From: DATHVI01 sp035461385
GTDB lineage: Bacteria; Actinomycetota; Thermoleophilia; Solirubrobacterales; 70-9
Direction: 5' to 3'
Assembly: GCA_035461385.1 (NCBI GenBank)
Contig: DATHVI010000153.1
Coordinates: forward strand, 1-6,433
Length of the DNA stretch: 6,433 nt
Positions within the stretch are counted from its first letter, which is position 1, and each line of letters starts with the position of its first letter. Below are positions 5,321-6,433 of the stretch, one piece after another. The position numbers and the translations under genes were made by a program. The notes under the pieces were generated by a model. It ran no database searches and was not told the origin of the DNA. It was given only the letters and a program-made list of their open reading frames with translations.

Positions 5321-6433
5321 ATGGCGCTCCGGTTCACAACCGCCGGCGAGTCGCACGGGCCCGGGCTCGTCGCGATCGTCGAGGGGCTGCCGGCGGGCCT
5401 CGAGGTCGACCGCGAGCGCCTCGACCGCGAGATGGCCCGCCGCCAGCTCGGCCACGGGCGCGGCGGGCGGATGAAGATCGAGCGCGACGCGGTCGACGTC
5501 CGCTCCGGGATCCGCCACGGACGCACCCTCGGCAGCCCGGTGGCGATCCTGGTCGCCAACCGCGACTACGCGAATTGGGAGGAGCGGATGAACCCGTGGC
5601 CGGTCGACGCCGAGGTCGCCGAATCGCACCTGCCACGCCCTGGTCACGCCGATCTCGTCGGGATGCTCAAGTTCGGCCACCGCGACGCCCGCAACGTGCT
5701 CGAGCGCGCGAGCGCGCGCGAGACCGCGGCCCGGGTGGCGGCGGGGGCGCTGGCGAAGGAGTTCCTGCGCGCCGTCGGCGTCAGCGTCCACAGCCACGTG
5801 CTCCAGATCGCTTCGGTCAAGGCCCCGGAGCGAGACGACCTCACGACCGAGGACTTCGACCGCGTCGACGAGTCTCCCGTCCGCTGCCTCGACCCCGATG
5901 CGTCGGAGCGGATGGTCGCCGAGATCGACCGGCTGCGGAAGGCGAACGAGAGCCTCGGGGGGATCTTCGAGGTCCGCGCCTTCGGCCTCGTCCCCGGGCT
6001 CGGCTCGCACACCAGCTGGGAGCAGCGCCTCGACGGGCGGCTCGCCGGGGCCGTGGTCTCGATCCAGGCGGTCAAGGGCGCTTCCGTCGGCGAGGGCTGG
6101 GAGGTCGCCGGGCGCCCCGGCTCCGAGTCGCACGACGAGATCTTCTGGTCCGAGGAGGGCGGCTACCGGCGCGAGACGAACCGCGCCGGCGGCGTCGAGG
6201 GCGGGATGTCGAACGGCGAGCCGCTGGTCGTCCGCGCCGCGCTGAAGCCGATCTCGACCCTGACCAAGCCGCTGCGCTCGGTCGACACCGAGAGCAAGCA
6301 GCCGGCGCAGGCGCTGCGCGAGCGCACCGACTCCACCGTCGTCCCCGCCGCCGCGGTCGTCGCCGAGGCGATGGTCTGCCTCGCCCTGGCCCGCTGCTAC
6401 CGCGAGAAGTTCGGCGGCGACCACATCGACGAC
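5321..6433 (+). CDS. aroC: Chorismate synthase (AroC), 3' end outside window
   Basis: AroC converts 5-enolpyruvylshikimate-3-phosphate to chorismate using reduced FMN, the last step of the shikimate pathway, in the cytoplasm. The frame is open from ATG 5321 to the right edge (371 residues). Family motifs appear in order: GESHG (9-13, with H12), RRQLGHGRGGRM (40-51), RPGHADL (106-112, with H109), LERASARETAARVAAGA (127-143), and NRAGGVEGGMSNGEP (287-301) followed by KPIST. The Asp in RTDSTVVPAA (D337) and the C-terminal EKFGGDHIDD complete the set. Chorismate synthases end shortly after the last motif, so probably only about 10-30 residues are missing. The form resembles the actinobacterial type, and all key residues seen are intact. 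No Shine-Dalgarno is evident before the ATG. It lies 79 bases after the pilus operon, so it may be read through from it or have its own start site. Other aromatic-pathway genes may follow but are not visible. Confidence 0.97.
   Translation, partial: MALRFTTAGESHGPGLVAIVEGLPAGLEVDRERLDREMARRQLGHGRGGRMKIERDAVDVRSGIRHGRTLGSPVAILVANRDYANWEERMNPWPVDAEVAESHLPRPGHADLVGMLKFGHRDARNVLERASARETAARVAAGALAKEFLRAVGVSVHSHVLQIASVKAPERDDLTTEDFDRVDESPVRCLDPDASERMVAEIDRLRKANESLGGIFEVRAFGLVPGLGSHTSWEQRLDGRLAGAVVSIQAVKGASVGEGWEVAGRPGSESHDEIFWSEEGGYRRETNRAGGVEGGMSNGEPLVVRAALKPISTLTKPLRSVDTESKQPAQALRERTDSTVVPAAAVVAEAMVCLALARCYREKFGGDHIDD

Noticed and set aside
5644..6245. Ser/Arg-rich open frames on both strands inside aroC
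   Set aside because: They are alternative frames of a gene with firm family motifs and show no motifs of their own.
5222..6424. 400-residue minus-strand open frame opposite aroC
   Set aside because: aroC has all family motifs on the + strand, and the antisense product looks like composition-driven noise.

Overview
The window is very GC-rich, with G or C in most third codon positions. It reads as ordinary chromosome of a high-GC actinobacterium. The pilM-pilN-pilO block followed by aroC, the style of the PilM and PilN motifs (GLDIEAG, NLIPPEQR) and the absence of a secretin or PilP gene suggest the Thermoleophilia/Solirubrobacterales side of the phylum. That placement is an inference from gene style, not a database result. 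All genes found are on the + strand. No tRNA, rRNA, CRISPR array, insertion sequence or other mobile element is visible.

Layout. (1) 1-740 is the 3' end of a gene for a cysteine-containing, beta-rich and probably extracellular protein. (2) 828-1589 is pilD, the bifunctional prepilin peptidase/N-methyltransferase. (3) 1590-1688 is a 99-base leader with two stem-loops. (4) 1689-5241 is a tightly packed unit: pilM (cytoplasmic actin-like), pilN and pilO (single-pass membrane proteins) and an unrecognised 273-residue single-pass protein at the place where Gram-negative operons carry pilP. pilM and pilN are 3 bases apart; pilN/pilO and pilO/orf4 share ATGA stop-start overlaps, so translation is probably coupled. 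(5) After a 79-base spacer with a GC-rich hairpin, 5321-6433 is aroC (chorismate synthase), running off the right edge.

How the genes work together. PilD would cleave and methylate prepilins made elsewhere. PilM, docked on the short N-terminal NLIPPEQR-type peptide of PilN, and the PilN/PilO pair form the inner alignment platform of the type IV pilus machine. The fourth protein has the topology of an added platform subunit: short basic cytoplasmic tail, one membrane helix, proline/glycine-rich spacer, and an external beta-rich domain. The first, partial protein could be a pilus-associated surface protein, judged mainly from its position. aroC is a housekeeping shikimate-pathway gene that marks the end of the pilus block.

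The most interesting items are the unrecognised fourth platform gene, the structured pilM leader with two alternative pairing partners for one C-run, the divergent nucleotide-binding motifs of PilM, and the 11-proline run in the fourth gene. No clearly new system was found beyond this pilus-assembly variant.
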